From Pirellulaceae bacterium (GTDB lineage: Bacteria; Planctomycetota; Planctomycetia; Pirellulales; Pirellulaceae): a stretch of DNA of 11,361 nucleotides. Shown here piece after piece: positions 1 to 6,356 of the stretch. Within the stretch, counting starts at the first letter, position 1. Each line of letters begins with the position of its first letter. The notes under the pieces were generated by a model. The model was not told the origin of the DNA, did no database searches, and worked only from the letters and a program-made list of their open reading frames with translations. The DNA lies in the NCBI GenBank assembly GCA_013002105.1, contig JABDKS010000527.1, positions 1-11,361 on the forward strand, written 5' to 3'. Made by a program: the position numbers and the translations under genes.

Positions 1-206
1 CCTGTGCACCTTCCCTTGCTGATTTGCGGTCCTTTCGCTAATTTCACGCTATCGCTGTGCGGATCGAATGGTCGATTCGTCACGTAATTTCCCCCTCCCC
101 ATAGCATCTGGGACGAAGGGCGAGCGGTGGTTTTGCCATCCATGCCCTGGAAACGTGCAATCGTTTCTCGTAGCCCGCTGTGGAAACCAAAGAAGGAATT
201 TGTCGT
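1..206 (+). promoter_or_regulatory. rpsB upstream/leader region
   Basis: No gene is supported here; open frames on both strands look like noncoding shadow. A weak sigma70-like pair can be read: TTGCTG at 16-21, a 17-nt spacer, then TAATTT at 39-44. Each box matches only 3 of 6 consensus positions. A small hairpin (CGAAT 65-69 / ATTCG 75-79) lies in the presumed leader. In E. coli S2 represses its own rpsB-tsf message, so a long leader could be regulatory, but nothing here is specific enough to claim that. Confidence 0.3.
193..197 (+). promoter_or_regulatory. Ribosome binding site of rpsB
   Basis: AAGGA lies 9 nt before ATG 207. It fixes the S2 start at 207 rather than at the in-frame GTG at 180, which would put the Shine-Dalgarno inside the coding region. 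Confidence 0.75.
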
Positions 207-1040
207 ATGGCAAACCCGATCGTGCAAGAAATGATCGAAGCCGGTGTGCATTTTGGCCACCGAACGAGTCTCTGGAATCCGAAGATGGCACCGTACATCT
301 TTGGTCGTAAAAACCAGATTCACATTATGGATATCCGCGAGACACTTCGCGGTATGCTTCGCGCAAAGAAGTACCTCAATCAAGTGGCTGCCGGTGGTAG
401 TTTGATTCTCTTTGTCGGTACCAAACGTCAAGCAGGCGAAGCAGTCGAGGCGCAAGCCTTGCGATGCGGGATGCCATTTGTCTCGGAGCGTTGGCTCGGT
501 GGCACTCTGACGAACTTTCGAACCATTCGCAGCCGGCTTGGACGCTTGGAAGAACTGGAGACGATTCGCGGCAGTGACGCGATCGACAACTACAGCAAAA
601 AAATGCAGTCGTCGCTGAACCGCGAATACCGCAAGATGTATCGTAACTTGAACGGTTTGCGAAACATGAACCGTTTGCCCGAGTGTTTGTTCATTGTCGA
701 TCCAGGCAAAGAACGAAACGCAGTTCGCGAAGCCAAGCGATTGGGAATCACGACGGTCGCGTTGATCGATACCGACAGCGATCCGAGCAACATCGATTTG
801 CCGATTCCCGGCAACGACGATGGGATTCGCAGCGTGGATCTGATCCTGCGTCAGCTGTGCGATGCTGTGATCGCTGGCAAGGGACAAGCGGCAATGGCGA
901 AGGGCAAGGAGGCTGTTGCAGAAGCACCACCGGCCGCGCAAGCACCGCCGGCTGCTGCGGAAGCTGCCCCAACTGCTGAAGCACCCGCCGCTGAAACACC
1001 AGCTGCCGAAGCACCCGCTGATCCGCCCGCCGAAGGTTAA
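207..1040 (+). CDS. rpsB: 30S ribosomal protein S2 (277 aa)
   Basis: Structural protein of the small ribosomal subunit, bound late in assembly near S1 and the head-platform junction. The N-terminus [20 protein letters not shown] and WNPKM are textbook S2. [14 protein letters not shown] (about residues 94-107) and [18 protein letters not shown] (about 188-205) are the family signature blocks. The S2 core ends near residue 230. From about residue 235 the protein runs into an Ala/Pro/Glu-rich tail of some 43 residues, so it is longer than the roughly 240 residues of E. coli S2. ATG 207 is chosen over GTG 180 because of the AAGGA site and because S2 proteins begin just before this block. It is first in the conserved order rpsB-tsf-pyrH-frr. 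Confidence 0.98.
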   Translation: MANPIVQEMIEAGVHFGHRTSLWNPKMAPYIFGRKNQIHIMDIRETLRGMLRAKKYLNQVAAGGSLILFVGTKRQAGEAVEAQALRCGMPFVSERWLGGTLTNFRTIRSRLGRLEELETIRGSDAIDNYSKKMQSSLNREYRKMYRNLNGLRNMNRLPECLFIVDPGKERNAVREAKRLGITTVALIDTDSDPSNIDLPIPGNDDGIRSVDLILRQLCDAVIAGKGQAAMAKGKEAVAEAPPAAQAPPAAAEAAPTAEAPAAETPAAEAPADPPAEG

Positions 1041-1111
1041 TGGCAACTCGGCGTTCGTTGTTCCCAAGCGGTGGTTGCATTCGCCGCGTGACACGATCGG
1101 ATGATTCCGAT

Positions 1112-1133
1112 GCCGCGTCACGGGCGACGCGGC
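1112..1133 (+). promoter_or_regulatory. GC-rich hairpin between rpsB and tsf
   Basis: GCCGCGTC (1112-1119) pairs perfectly with GACGCGGC (1126-1133) around a 6-nt loop, 71 nt after the rpsB stop. No T-run follows, so it is not a classic intrinsic terminator. It could be an attenuator, a 3'-end stabiliser or a processing site that adjusts S2 and EF-Ts output within a shared transcript. The rest of the 272-nt gap holds no supported gene. Confidence 0.45.
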
Positions 1134-1299
1134 GTTCGGGAACACGGCACGCGGAGAGAGACGCTGCATAGAGGAAACCGCGGCGGTGAGAATTAGCCGC
1201 CTACGTTCCATCGCGAGGCAACCGAATTCTCGGTGCCGATTCGGCCCAACTGCCGAAGCAACAAACAATTACCCACCAAAAATTCGAATCGAGACGAGT

Positions 1300-1307
1300 A
1301 GGAAGGA
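1300..1307 (+). promoter_or_regulatory. Strong ribosome binding site of tsf
   Basis: AGGAAGGA, 5 nt before ATG 1313, is the strongest Shine-Dalgarno in the window. It fits the need for very high EF-Ts output. Confidence 0.8.
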
Positions 1308-1312
1308 ATACT

Positions 1313-2284
1313 ATGGCCATTTCAGCAAAAGACGTCAGCGAACTAAGAAAAGCCACTGGCGCCGGAATGATGGATTGCAAAAAGGCGCTGCAGGAGTCCG
1401 ATGGGGACATCGATGGTGCCCTGGATTATCTTCGCAAAAAGGGTCAGAAGGTAGCTGCAAAACGGGCTGACCGCGAAGCCAACGAAGGCGTTGTGGTTGC
1501 GTTGACCGATGGAGACCGAGGTGCCTTGTTGGCGTTGAGCTGCGAGACCGATTTCGTCGCCAAGAACGAAGACTTCATCGCATTGACCAATGACATTGCC
1601 AAGTTGGCGATGGACAAGAAGTTGACGTCCAAAGACGATTTGGTCGCCATGGAGTTCGATGGAGCGACCGTTGGCGAAAAACTGGTTGAACAGACTGGCA
1701 AAATCGGTGAAAAGATCGAGGTTTCCGACTTCCAGGTGATCCAGGGCGACAACATCGCCTCTTATGTTCACGCTGGCAGCAAAATCGGCGTGTTGGTCTC
1801 TTACAAGGATGGTGGCAAGGACGACGCGAGTCAGTTTTTTCGAGGCATTGCGATGCACATCGCTGCCATGAGCCCTTCGATCCTGAGCCCCGACGAATTT
1901 GATCCTGAGTTCGTGGCAAAGGAATGCGAAGCGCTGCAAGGACAGATCAAAGTCGAAAACGAAGACCGTGCACGTTTGGGCAAGGCGCTCAAGACTGTTC
2001 CGCAGTACGCCAGCAAATCGCAACTGACACCCGAAGTGATGGCGAAGGCGGAAGCTGACATCAAGGCCGAGTTGGAAGCCGAAGGGAAACCAGAAAAGAT
2101 TTGGGACAAGATCGTGCCTGGCAAACTGGACCGTTTCATCGCGGATAACACCCTGTTGGACCAAGATCGCTGCTTGCTCAGCCAGTTCTTTGCCTTGGAC
2201 GATACCAAGACGGTCGAAGCCGCGATCAAAGACTTCAGTCCCGATGCCCAGATCGTCGCGTTCAAACGCGTAGCGGTCGGTTAG
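1313..2284 (+). CDS. tsf: Elongation factor Ts (323 aa)
   Basis: Guanine-nucleotide exchange factor that regenerates EF-Tu-GTP in the cytoplasm. The N-terminal UBA-like domain is clear: VSELRKATGAGMMDCKKAL at about residues 8-26. The TDFVA motif, which contacts EF-Tu, is at 79-83 in CETDFVAKNEDF. The core continues with YVHAGSKIGVLV (about 151-162) and AMHIAAMSP (about 180-188). Against E. coli EF-Ts (283 aa) the distance from VAKE (201-204) to GKPEKI (258-263) is about 40 residues longer, so a charged, helix-like insertion sits in the C-terminal half. The start is fixed by the AGGAAGGA site. A strong terminator follows about 90 nt after the stop. Confidence 0.98.
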   Translation: MAISAKDVSELRKATGAGMMDCKKALQESDGDIDGALDYLRKKGQKVAAKRADREANEGVVVALTDGDRGALLALSCETDFVAKNEDFIALTNDIAKLAMDKKLTSKDDLVAMEFDGATVGEKLVEQTGKIGEKIEVSDFQVIQGDNIASYVHAGSKIGVLVSYKDGGKDDASQFFRGIAMHIAAMSPSILSPDEFDPEFVAKECEALQGQIKVENEDRARLGKALKTVPQYASKSQLTPEVMAKAEADIKAELEAEGKPEKIWDKIVPGKLDRFIADNTLLDQDRCLLSQFFALDDTKTVEAAIKDFSPDAQIVAFKRVAVG

Positions 2285-2340
2285 GGCCCTCGGGCTCCAG
2301 AATCGGTATTCTCGCCAGTTCAATGAGACCATCATTCCGC

Positions 2341-2358
2341 CGTCGGAGGATTCCGACG
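2341..2358 (+). other. Small hairpin after tsf
   Basis: CGTCGGA (2341-2347) and TCCGACG (2352-2358) form a 7-bp stem with a 4-nt loop, 15 nt upstream of the main terminator stem. It has no T-run of its own. It may stabilise the tsf 3' end or be incidental. Confidence 0.35.
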
Positions 2359-2372
2359 CCGCGAACCTTATG

Positions 2373-2411
2373 AACCTCGTTGATCCCCCATCGGGATCAG
2401 CGAGGTTTTTT
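2373..2411 (+). terminator. Strong intrinsic terminator after tsf
   Basis: A 15-bp stem forms between 2373-2387 (AACCTCGTTGATCCC) and 2393-2407 (GGGATCAGCGAGGTT), with a single G-T wobble and a 5-nt loop (CCATC). It is followed by a run of six T at 2406-2411. This is the clearest terminator in the window and separates rpsB-tsf from pyrH. Confidence 0.93.
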
Positions 2412-2421
2412 CGTATCATGT

Positions 2422-2435
2422 CGCCACACGTGGCG
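2422..2435. promoter_or_regulatory. Inverted repeat upstream of pyrH
   Basis: CGCCAC-AC-GTGGCG is a perfect 6+2+6 palindrome, 10 nt past the tsf terminator and 47 nt before the pyrH start. The position suits an operator over the pyrH promoter, but no good -10/-35 pair can be read around it and it could be chance. Confidence 0.3.
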
Positions 2436-2482
2436 CCCTGGTGTCATTCTTCCTGTCTAAGAATCTAAGTTGTTTGCATCGA

Positions 2483-3214
2483 ATGTCTGGTCAGACCAAA
2501 CTGAAATACCAACGCGTCATTTTGAAACTCAGCGGCGAAAGCCTCGCCGACGCGAGCGGCCGTGGGATCAGCGGAGCTGAATCTGCTGACATCGCATCGC
2601 AGATTTCCAAAGCTCAACAGTCCGGGTGTCAAATCGCGATCGTGATCGGCGGTGGCAATATTTTGCGTGGTGCACAGTTTTCGGATGGCAACACGACGGT
2701 TCAGCAAGCCACGGCGCACTACATGGGCATGATGGCGACGGTGATTAATTCGCTGGCATTGCAAGATGCATTGGAGGCGGTCGGACTGACGACCCGTGTG
2801 ATGTCGGCCATTCCGGTCGAAAAGGTTGCCGAAACATTTATTCGGCGTCGGGCCATTCGACACCTGGAGAAGGGCCGCATTGTGATCTTGGCAGCCGGTA
2901 TCGGCAATCCATTTGTGACCACCGATACCGCTGCGGCCCAGCGTGCATTGGAACTGGACGCCGACGTTGTCTTGAAAGCGACGCGTGTTGATGGCGTTTA
3001 TGACTCGGACCCAGAAAAGAATCCTGACGCGGTCCTTTTTGAATCGTTGTCTTACCGCGAAGTCAATGAGAAACAACTGCGTGTGATGGATGCGACGGCG
3101 ATCGCCTTGTGCGAGGAGCATACCAAGCCGATCCTGGTATTCAATTTCAAGAAAGATGGCAACATTGTTCGAGCCGTCTCCGGCGACAGTGTTGGTACCT
3201 GGATCGGACGCTAG
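2483..3214 (+). CDS. pyrH: Uridylate kinase / UMP kinase (243 aa)
   Basis: Phosphorylates UMP to UDP with ATP in pyrimidine nucleotide synthesis; bacterial enzymes are hexamers of the amino-acid-kinase fold. Visible motifs are [11 protein letters not shown] (11-21, phosphate-binding loop), [10 protein letters not shown] (54-63), [17 protein letters not shown] (81-97), [13 protein letters not shown] (139-151), and [20 protein letters not shown] (161-180, nucleotide region). Length is normal for the family. ATG 2483 is preferred because UMP kinases begin just before the [11 protein letters not shown] block; the in-frame GTG at 2441 adds 14 unlikely residues. No Shine-Dalgarno is obvious. His79 stands where E. 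coli has Asp77, a residue that binds the UMP ribose. The tsf terminator upstream implies a separate promoter. Confidence 0.97.
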   Translation: MSGQTKLKYQRVILKLSGESLADASGRGISGAESADIASQISKAQQSGCQIAIVIGGGNILRGAQFSDGNTTVQQATAHYMGMMATVINSLALQDALEAVGLTTRVMSAIPVEKVAETFIRRRAIRHLEKGRIVILAAGIGNPFVTTDTAAAQRALELDADVVLKATRVDGVYDSDPEKNPDAVLFESLSYREVNEKQLRVMDATAIALCEEHTKPILVFNFKKDGNIVRAVSGDSVGTWIGR

Positions 3215-3427
3215 AAATCGGACGCTTTCCACTGATCAAACCGCGTCGCCGCCCTGGACGACGGACATCGCGCCGCGTCAAAATGCTAAACTGGAGGCTG
3301 GTTTGGGAACAGATAATGCAAGCCTGTTACACAAGCCGCCCACCAGCTGGATCGACGTCGGTCATCGACGCGAGCCAAAACAGCGCCCCGCGCGACTAGA
3401 ATCTGTTCCGCTTATTCACCGAACTCA

Positions 3428-3453
3428 GCTGTCCAAGTTGATGACTTGGCAGC
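3428..3453 (+). promoter_or_regulatory. Stem-loop in the frr leader
   Basis: GCTG-(T)-CCAAGT (3428-3438) pairs with ACTTGGCAGC (3444-3453): ten base pairs with one bulged T and a 5-nt loop (TGATG). It ends 34 nt before the frr ATG. No T-run follows directly, so an attenuator or leader structure is as likely as a terminator for pyrH. The remaining 273-nt pyrH-frr gap holds no supported gene. Confidence 0.45.
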
Positions 3454-3475
3454 CCGTATCACTCCTCCTATTTTC

Positions 3476-3480
3476 AAGGA
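3476..3480 (+). promoter_or_regulatory. Ribosome binding site of frr
   Basis: AAGGA, 7 nt before ATG 3488. It supports that start over the in-frame TTG at 3446, which falls inside the leader hairpin. Confidence 0.75.
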
Positions 3481-3487
3481 TGCCAAT

Positions 3488-4048
3488 ATGAATGCTGATG
3501 AAACACTGATGGACGCCGAAGAGCGAATGGAAAAGGCGGTTGGCGTTTTAGGAAACAGTTTGTCAGGTATTCGCACGGGCCGCGCGACCCCGGGCCTGGT
3601 TGATTCATTGAAGGTCGATGTCTATGGGTCGACAACGCCCATCAAACAACTTGCCTCGATCGGCGTTCCTGAGCCGCAACAAATTGTGATCCGACCCTAT
3701 GACGGTGGAACGATCAAAGAAATCGAGAAGGCGATCGTTGCGACCGATCTTGGGTTGAATCCGCAAAACGACGGTCGCATGATTCGACTCAATGTGCCAC
3801 CGTTGTCGACCGAAGTACGCAAAAAAATGGTTTCGCGTATCAAGGAACTTGCTGAGGACGCCAAGATCTCCATTCGCAATATCCGTCGCGATGCCAACAA
3901 AGCGGCCGATCAGGGCGAGAAAGACAAGGAACTAACCGAGGACGATCGTGATCGCTTGAAGGAACAGGTTCAAGAGCTGACCAAAAAGTACGAAACGCAA
4001 GCGGGCGAAATGGCAAAAGCACGCGAAGCCGAAGTGCTGGACGACTAG
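3488..4048 (+). CDS. frr: Ribosome recycling factor (186 aa)
   Basis: Splits post-termination ribosomes together with EF-G and is essential in bacteria. The length matches the family (about 185). Conserved blocks are seen in order: MDAEERMEKAV (8-18), GIRTGRATPGLVD (27-39) in domain I, the domain II stretch around YGSTTPIKQLASI (46-58), and KAIVATDLGLNPQNDGR (81-97). These are followed by LNVPPLSTEVRKKM (101-114), ISIRNIRRDAN (127-137) and a Lys/Glu-rich C-terminal helix. The long three-helix bundle arms are intact. It sits at its usual place after pyrH, but with a 273-nt gap containing a leader hairpin, so it may be regulated apart from pyrH. A zinc-ribbon membrane protein follows 54 nt downstream and may be cotranscribed. 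Confidence 0.98.
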   Translation: MNADETLMDAEERMEKAVGVLGNSLSGIRTGRATPGLVDSLKVDVYGSTTPIKQLASIGVPEPQQIVIRPYDGGTIKEIEKAIVATDLGLNPQNDGRMIRLNVPPLSTEVRKKMVSRIKELAEDAKISIRNIRRDANKAADQGEKDKELTEDDRDRLKEQVQELTKKYETQAGEMAKAREAEVLDD

Positions 4049-4102
4049 TGATCAGCGGATCGCTAAGCCCAGCGAAAATAGTCTTCCCTTGCGGATGCTT
4101 CG

Positions 4103-5779
4103 ATGCCACAAACTCTCCATTGCCCGCAGTGTACAAAAGCCGTTAGCGTCGGCGATGATTCGTCTGGCAAACGGGTGAAGTGTCCGCACTGTGAGAAGGT
4201 GTTTCTGGCGCCCGGTTTTGCACCGGCGTCCAATGACGATGACGACGACTGGTTGCAGTTGGATAATGATCCACCCAAGACGGCTGCACCAGTCGCTGGA
4301 ACGAACTCTCCGCCAACGGTTGACGTTAGCGATGAGGATCCATTTACCGATCTGTCACTTCCGGGGCAAACGCCCGCGAGTGGTTCAGTCCAAAACTCGG
4401 CACTGCCGGGCGAAAGTCGCCCCCACGCAGAAACACCCGACTCGAATGGGTCCGACCAAGAATTGCCAGACCCAGATTCAGCGTTTGACGATTTTGGATT
4501 GAGCGACCTGCCACCCGTCCCCGACTCGTCCAGTGACGATGAGGCGGCGATATTGGCGAAGTTCGGTTCGGCGTTGAAGGATTTTACTGCGAACGTCGAA
4601 CCGCTGCCCGGCACATCGGCCGGTGGGTCGCGACCGGGTCCGTCCGACCCGAGATCAGAGTCGCCTGCATCGACATCAGCCGACGCACGAGCTACGCCGA
4701 AAGCATCGCCGCCGAGCGCCGATGCGGTCGAGTACGCCAGTGAGTATCGGGTCAAATGCAAGATTTGTGGCTCGAATTTGTACGCCAAAGCCTCGCAGCA
4801 GGGAAAAAAGATCACGTGCAGTGATTGTCATTCACAAGTCACGGTCCCGCCGCCACCGAAGATCAAAACGAAGATAAAGATTGACGTCGAAAATGCGAAG
4901 ACGTTTGGTTTCGAGGAGGCACCGCAACAAGCACGCCGTGGTGATCCCTATCGGAAATCGGCAAATGAGTTGCTGCAGCAGGCAGAACTGGAGGAAGAGC
5001 AGAAGGACAAGGATCCGACGGTAGTCTACGACGATGACACACCGAGCATTCGTCAGTGGGCGATGGACGTTTTCGGCGTGTTCTTGGACCCCAGCGTCAT
5101 CGTTCACTGGCTCGGTCTTTCAACCTTCGCCGCGATTCCCGCGTTCATTGCTTTGTCGTTTGAATCCCCGATTCTGTTGGTCGGATTGGTGATCGGTGGA
5201 TTGGTGTTGGCGGCGTTGGTGGTCAGCTGCGGATTTGCGATCATGCAATCGGTCGCCAATCAACACGAGTCGGTGAGCGATTGGCCTGAAGCGAACCCGA
5301 CTGCTTGGATGGACGATTTGGTCGTTGCAGTGTCTGCCGCCGCCCTGGCCGGCGTTCCCATTTGGGCACTGACCACGTTCGCATTCGGCCCCCATTTGCT
5401 CGCGGCTGCAGGCACCATGTTCGCAATCTATGCACTTTTCCCCTTTTTCATTCTGTCGATGATGGACATGCAAAGCATCTTCGTTCCATTCTCGCCCGAA
5501 GTCGCCAAGAGCGTGTCGCGGTGTCAAGAATCTTGGGGCGGCTTATATCTGTCGTCTGGCCTGTTATTTATGGGATTGTTTTTGTTGTACGTGGCTCTTT
5601 CGGCGGCAGCCGCCGGGCCAGCGGTGGCGATCGCAATCTTCGCCACCATCGCCGTTGCATTCAGTTACTTCGCAATGATCGGACGGCTGGCCTACGCAAT
5701 CGGCCAGGCCGTCAACGAGCCTGCCCGCGTGTCGGAACGCCCGCCACGCGAGGACCGTGATGCCGGATCCGCCGACTGA
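4103..5779 (+). CDS. Double zinc-ribbon, multi-span membrane protein of unknown function (558 aa)
   Basis: Function not recognised. Residues 7-30 form a zinc ribbon, CPQC-x16-CPHC. Residues 219-242 form a second with identical spacing, CKIC-x16-CSDC. Between them (about 44-210) lies an acidic Asp/Ser/Pro-rich linker that looks disordered and starts with five Asp in a row. After a basic patch (KIKTKIKI, 253-260) and a Glu/Gln/Lys-rich stretch, hydrophobic segments at about 333-352, 355-380, 405-427, 431-455, 483-500 and 503-528 predict five or six membrane spans. The short tail is charged. The N-terminal part presumably faces the cytoplasm, since its Cys would bind zinc there. The first ribbon resembles MJ0042-type ribbons common in planctomycete membrane proteins. 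The 54-nt gap after frr suggests readthrough or an operon, but no shared pathway is evident. Confidence 0.85.
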   Translation: MPQTLHCPQCTKAVSVGDDSSGKRVKCPHCEKVFLAPGFAPASNDDDDDWLQLDNDPPKTAAPVAGTNSPPTVDVSDEDPFTDLSLPGQTPASGSVQNSALPGESRPHAETPDSNGSDQELPDPDSAFDDFGLSDLPPVPDSSSDDEAAILAKFGSALKDFTANVEPLPGTSAGGSRPGPSDPRSESPASTSADARATPKASPPSADAVEYASEYRVKCKICGSNLYAKASQQGKKITCSDCHSQVTVPPPPKIKTKIKIDVENAKTFGFEEAPQQARRGDPYRKSANELLQQAELEEEQKDKDPTVVYDDDTPSIRQWAMDVFGVFLDPSVIVHWLGLSTFAAIPAFIALSFESPILLVGLVIGGLVLAALVVSCGFAIMQSVANQHESVSDWPEANPTAWMDDLVVAVSAAALAGVPIWALTTFAFGPHLLAAAGTMFAIYALFPFFILSMMDMQSIFVPFSPEVAKSVSRCQESWGGLYLSSGLLFMGLFLLYVALSAAAAGPAVAIAIFATIAVAFSYFAMIGRLAYAIGQAVNEPARVSERPPREDRDAGSAD

Positions 5780-6356
5780 GTGATCAGGCAGTCCCTCGAA
5801 TTGCAACTGAGAGAAATTCTCTGCGGCGGATTATCGGTGGGCTCGCCGTGCGTCCCCGCACGCAACCCACTACGTTCTTGCATCAGGCCACTTTCGAGCA
5901 ACAAGGCTGATTGCTGAACAAAGGAACAGCGTCCCGCGGGGAGGTGATCGGTTCGTTTTTGGCAGCGTCAGCCGTGTATACCCGATCGAATTGGGTCGCC
6001 GATCGCATGAACCGGGTAGCAAGTGTCTTCGTACCGACTAGTGTGATTGGAGGGGCCAAAATAGAGATGCTAGAGGGGTATGGCGGGGGTAGTCGCAGAG
6101 CGCGTGCATGTGCCAGTTTTTTGGAGCGTGTCCCTCTGATTCAGTGTAGAAAATCAATCGGGTGGATTGTCACGTATAGAATGACGGTGCACGCCGTCGC
6201 GGTTTTGGTTCAGGAGTATCGCAGCAATATCACTGCGGCGATAACTCTGTTCCACGTGCGGCCGGCGTCACTCCTGGCGAGTTCCAGGCAGCATTGACCC
6301 ATCCGTGCAACAACGCTCGTAACACCACGCTCAACTTCGTACCGTCTCGTCCTATC
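5780..6356. other. Gene-free stretch of about 580 nt
   Basis: No convincing gene. One open frame (5911-6297, TTG start) uses codons rare in the neighbours (ATA, AGA, CTA, AGG) and has no recognisable motif. Visible structure: the inverted repeat AGAGAA-A-TTCTCT at 5810-5822; a bipartite hairpin at 5837-5870; and a run of six T at 6117-6122 preceded by only weak pairing (TGGC 6081-6084 with GCCA 6112-6115). Base composition around 6040-6120 is G-rich on the + strand and differs from the flanking genes. It may carry the promoter for the gene at 6357 or a small RNA, but nothing decisive is seen. Confidence 0.5.
5837..5870 (+). terminator. Terminator-like bipartite hairpin after the zinc-ribbon gene
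   Basis: GTGGG (5837-5841) pairs with CCCAC (5866-5870). Inside it GTGCG (5848-5852) pairs with CGCAC (5857-5861) around TCCC. It lies 58 nt past the stop codon. There is no proper T-run, so it may end or protect the transcript rather than act as a classic intrinsic terminator. Confidence 0.35.

Noticed and set aside
1343..2419. Long minus-strand open frame (358 aa) opposite tsf
   Set aside because: It is a mirror of the well-supported EF-Ts gene and even crosses the tsf terminator; no recognisable protein motif.
3203..3226. Direct repeat ATCGGACGCT overlapping the pyrH stop
   Set aside because: Only ten bases, two copies, no further structure; not enough to call an attachment site or mobile-element scar.
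2465..3232. Minus-strand open frame (255 aa) opposite pyrH
   Set aside because: Fully antisense to UMP kinase; composition rich in His/Arg/Asn, typical of shadow frames; no motif.
4063..4815. Minus-strand open frame (250 aa) opposite the zinc-ribbon gene
   Set aside because: It arises from the acidic Ser/Asp-rich linker read backwards (Ser/Gly-rich); no independent support.
5911..6297. Plus-strand open frame of 128 aa in the large gap
   Set aside because: TTG start without Shine-Dalgarno, codons unlike the neighbours, no motif; ends just before the next gene.
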